A DNA stretch of 64,000 nt from NCBI GenBank assembly GCA_963514095.1, contig OY741273.1:16921965-16985964 (forward strand), written 5' to 3'. The stretch's first letter is position 1; every line of letters starts with the position of its first letter. Both the position numbers and the translations under genes were made by a program. Positions 60,603 to 64,000 of this stretch are shown one piece after another. The stretch is from Eutrigla gurnardus. Taxonomy: Eukaryota; Chordata; Actinopteri; Perciformes; Triglidae. The notes beneath the pieces are model-generated. The model searched no databases and was not told the origin of the DNA. It saw only the letters and a list, made by a program, of their open reading frames with translations.

Positions 60603-60735
60603 AAAATGATTTTTTTTGGCCCTTTTTGAGAGAGGACAGTGTGAGAAGGGCCACAGGGCCGATTCAAACCCGGGGACCCGGAATTTTGCCTCAGTACACA
60701 AGGCCTCAACTCTACCACTGATCTATCACCCACAA
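60603..60735 (-). mobile_element. tRNA-derived SINE fragment
   Basis: The minus strand has an A-box-like TAGATCAGTGGTAGAG and, about 40 bases later, a B-box-like GGGTTTGAATC, followed by an unrelated body and an A-rich end. The acceptor stem does not pair, so it is not a tRNA gene. Confidence 0.6.
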
Positions 60736-61654
60736 CTCATCAATGCAATGGAATACACAAATGTATTTATAGTCACATCTACTCGTGCCCTTATGATGGG
60801 GCAGTGATATTATAAGACTATTAACTTACACATTCACACAGATTTTTTGCCGGCTGTGCTTCTTCGTATTTCTGTAAGATTATGGTTTGCGCTTTGTGCG
60901 TGAAATAACTGCAAACCTCCACTCTTTTATGTGCACACGCTCACAGCTGGATTGACTTACAAGTGCTATTGTTGTGTTTTTGTTTTCAATTGAATAGTCA
61001 ATGTAATAACCATGTTTTCCACAAAACCCAACATAGTACTTTTGTTGTCTAAAGCTAATTATGTACGTTTGTTGGGTGTTTTATTTTGTTCGTTAACCAC
61101 CTGTTTCAAACAGTTATTGAAAGTGCATTTGAGTTGTACATGGAATTTTGTAGGCGATTTCATGAAGAATTTAATTAAGAATTGTGATTATGACAAAAAA
61201 CATTTAGTTAAGATGTGTTAAAGCAACTAAAACTTTATCAGCAGTTTGGTTCTATCTGGTGATCACCTGATTTCATTTGTTATCTTCTCCCTTTGCTGTA
61301 AACCTCAGCTGCATGTTGTCTGTTTAAGTGCTACTTTCCACTGATGAAAACAATCCTTATCTACAGAAATGGAAACCAGTCCCTGGAGTACATAGTAGTA
61401 AAATAATAGTTTATGCCTAAATGTTAAGAAAAAAACATCTTTGCTCACCTGCAACTATGTATCTTGACCTTTGCTAAACATGCAGAAGCACATTCACCTG
61501 TTCTGATGTCCATTCAGTAGAATTACTTCACCACAGCTGCCCAATATCAAAAACAAATGTAGCTATTTGTTTCCAACTCCAGAACCTGTTTCTTTATTTA
61601 CAGTTTTTGCATGCAGGGAAATCAATAGTTTCGGGACACTGGACTTAAACAATT

Positions 61655-61740
61655 TGGGGCATTTTATTATTATATTTATATAATAAATATAATAAAATAA
61701 TATATTATATTATTTTATTATTTCTTTTTAGAAATAAACA
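61655..61740. repeat. AT-rich imperfect palindrome
   Basis: ATTTTATTATTATATTTATA followed by TAATAAATATAATAAAATAA and further TA-rich text can fold back. It lacks any G or C for about 70 bases. Confidence 0.7.
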
Positions 61741-62554
61741 AATTAAGATGTTCAATAATGGAGTCTGTGGTCAAGATTAAAGGATGGAGGTATAATTACA
61801 ATCAGAGATAGTTCTTTACTCCCTGCTGGGGCTAAAACACGATCCAAACCGGATGATAATTAGTCTTAGTTTTAGAGAACAACACTTGGTTACAGTGGTT
61901 GAACAATCAAAACAAGAAAAAAAGCCAAGATGGATGCATGAGCATCAACCCAATACCTGCTCCTCATCGCCTCCTTGTCCGATGAAGATAAAGTCAAAAT
62001 GAAGCAAGACTTTCTGAAAAGATGAACCGTTAAATTGAGATTTGGCTGCATCTTTACACTTGCTTCTGACTCTTTTACTCCAGGAAGAAGATTCCCAGAC
62101 AAATCTCACTCTGACCTCTGGCTGGTGTCTTTGTCATAACTGGCTTCATCTGGGAACGGTACCAGCTATGGGCACAATCATGAGCTCTGGGCAACAACTC
62201 ATTCACCAACTGTTTGGTTTTCCAAAATATTGTTTGTATTTTCTGATGAGTCCAGCTGGAACAGAATCACCAGCCCATCTTACAATAATCTGACTCTCAC
62301 CGGAAACTCAACAAACATGAACTTCCTATTATATGTTGGTCCATAAGAACTGGTTTGACATGTAGATGTCAGAGTTAAAACTGGGCTAAAGGGAAATTAC
62401 CTAAGGTTTCCAGTAAATGACATCCTTCTATCTAACACTAATACCGTACAGTCTCAGGCGGCAGCCCTGCAATAAATCCTACCGTTCTTATGAAGCTTAC
62501 CTCCATGTAGACCCCAGCAGGTTTCCAATTACTACTATTGCTGCTTTGTATGTT

Positions 62555-62915
62555 GGGGGGACAGTACCATATATAGGCTGGCAAACCACCTTGTCTGAGT
62601 TCATAACGTCACCCTGAGGTGCTCGCTGAATTTCATTCAACTGTATTCACTGTGAATAGCAAGTCACCGTGTTTACTACAGCTGTATGAATCCCACCAAA
62701 AAACATTTTGTTTGATTTAATTGCAATACATGGATAGAAGTTATGCCAAAATAACTACACAATGAGGGGAATTTGTAAAAAAGTCACAAGTCATGGTTTG
62801 TGAGTTTTGTCCCAAAAAAACGATAAGGAATCAACTTTTACAATGCTGGTTTTCCGAATGGAGCTCGGACCGATGGGAGGCTATATGCTAACACTGTAGC
62901 TGCTCCATTTACACT
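62555..62915 (+). repeat. Unnamed dispersed repeat, copy B
   Basis: GAGTTCATAACGTCACCCTG, CTGTATTCACTGTGAATAGC, AAGTCATGGTTTGTGAG and TATGCTAACACTGTAGCTGC match copy A at 47000-47345 with many substitutions. Confidence 0.8.
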
Positions 62916-63120
62916 TAAAATAACTCTCTACACAATGTCTTATCCACATTTCTGCCTCAGTGACAGCAGGAGGAGGATCTCGATGCTGATAGACTTTCAC
63001 ATCACACAAATTGTTTGCTTGAGTTGAAATTAGTCGACTTGTGCGAATAAGCAAATGAGGGCAATTTTGTGCATTTCCCCCATTTGCGTCAGAGCTTGGA
63101 AGAGAGACAGTGTTCCTTCA

Positions 63121-63310
63121 TGTTGAAAGGGGCCAGCTGAGATGGATCATAAATCTGATCAGGATCCACCTAGAACATGCTGGAGGGATTATATATCTGT
63201 GCTGGCCTGGGAACGCCTCAGGTTTCCCCAGGAAGAGCTGGGAAACGTTGCTGGAGAGAAAGACTTAGAAACTAACCTGCTATGCCTGCTGCCCCCGGTG
63301 GTTGTAATCT
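63121..63310 (+). mobile_element. RTE-type LINE 3' fragment
   Basis: GAAAGGGGCCAGCTGAGATG, TGCTGGCCTGGGAACGCCTC and GCCTGCTGCCCCCGGTGG match the C-terminal end of teleost RTE-like reverse transcriptase genes (…QLRW…, …WERL…, LLPP…), with an internal deletion. The frame is broken. Confidence 0.75.
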
Positions 63311-63906
63311 AGACCAGAGGCTGAATTTCACTTCACACACAAAACAAGACACAGAGCACCAAAAGAGTCCTGGTCAACATAAATTGAGAATGTTAAAAAG
63401 AAAAGTAAGCAAATAAACGTGAAGAATTCAAACACTGAGGAAACAGACGAAAGATGAAAGCTTCAGCGCTGATTAAATGGAAGTTAAATCGACAGCATTT
63501 TTCCATCAAATTACATCTGTTGACCTTCAAATCAACAAGTCAGAACAAATCCTTCTTTCTCTGTAACACATTAAAGAACAATGTGGATCAAACATAAACT
63601 GGACCATGATTATTCCAGCTTTATGAAACAATAAGCACAAGAGTATTTCTCCTTCAAACCACAAATCCTTGTTTTGTGTTCTTTCTTTCCTTGGTTTGGG
63701 AGTTTCACATCTCACAAACATTGCTAACTAAACTGCTCAACAACACTGGACGTACGGAGAGTTATCATGCAAATGAGAGCGTTCACATTCATATAAACAT
63801 GTGTGTCTCCTGAGTGAGCTCTGATCCACAGGAGAGACGCAGGATGACGAGGGAGTGAGTAGATGATGTTAGATAAATCCCATAGAGGAGGAGAGCGATG
63901 GGAGGG

Positions 63907-63908
<2 letters not shown>

Positions 63909-63970
<62 letters not shown>
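63909..63970. repeat. (GA)n microsatellite
   Basis: About 31 GA units near the window edge. Confidence 0.97.
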
Positions 63971-63975
<5 letters not shown>

Positions 63976-64000
63976 GCAGCAGGGAACACTTCTGCAGTAC

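Overview
This window looks like vertebrate nuclear DNA, most likely from a ray-finned (teleost) fish. It is intron-rich and CpG-poor. It is full of CA/GT and GA microsatellites, short inverted-repeat DNA transposon relics (hAT-like, PIF/Harbinger-like and unclassified), fragments of an RTE-type LINE, and scattered low-copy repeats I remember from teleost genomes. The fish assignment rests on these repeats and on the style of the one gene. It is inference, not proof.

One protein-coding gene can be supported. It lies on the minus strand from 44179 (start codon) to 11217 (stop codon). I assembled it from eight coding exons, all with GT...AG introns and matching phases, giving a 610-residue protein. 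Domain order is signal peptide, LRRNT, leucine-rich repeats, LRRCT, Ig, FN3, one transmembrane helix and a short tail. This is the LRFN/SALM family of synaptic adhesion proteins. From remembered family sequences it is closest to LRFN3 (SALM4): similar length, similar LRR and FN3 blocks, and no C-terminal PDZ ligand. The fish name could also be lrfn1-like. A splice acceptor just upstream of the ATG shows that at least one non-coding 5' exon lies at higher coordinates, but I could not place it or the promoter.

Layout: 1-11216 is the 3' flank, with a ~700 bp purine-rich tract and inverted-repeat relics at 3921-3981, 4964-5506 and 7071-7848. The gene occupies 11217-44179. Intron 6 (about 17 kb) holds an 18S/28S rRNA pseudogene, two small DNA-transposon relics and an unusual CpG-dense block (28096-29128) made of a 323 bp tandem duplication followed by a ~180 bp inverted repeat. 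Introns 2, 3 and 4 hold further transposon relics and a LINE-tail-like repeat. 44200-64000 is the 5' flank. It has no recognisable intact gene but carries fold-back elements, a 212 bp element with a TAA target duplication, a 584 bp TA-flanked element, a Harbinger nuclease remnant beside a tRNA-derived SINE fragment, a three-copy unnamed repeat and an RTE LINE 3' fragment.

Most other open reading frames are low-complexity or antisense shadows. All identifications come from reading the sequence and from remembered family sequences; no search was run.
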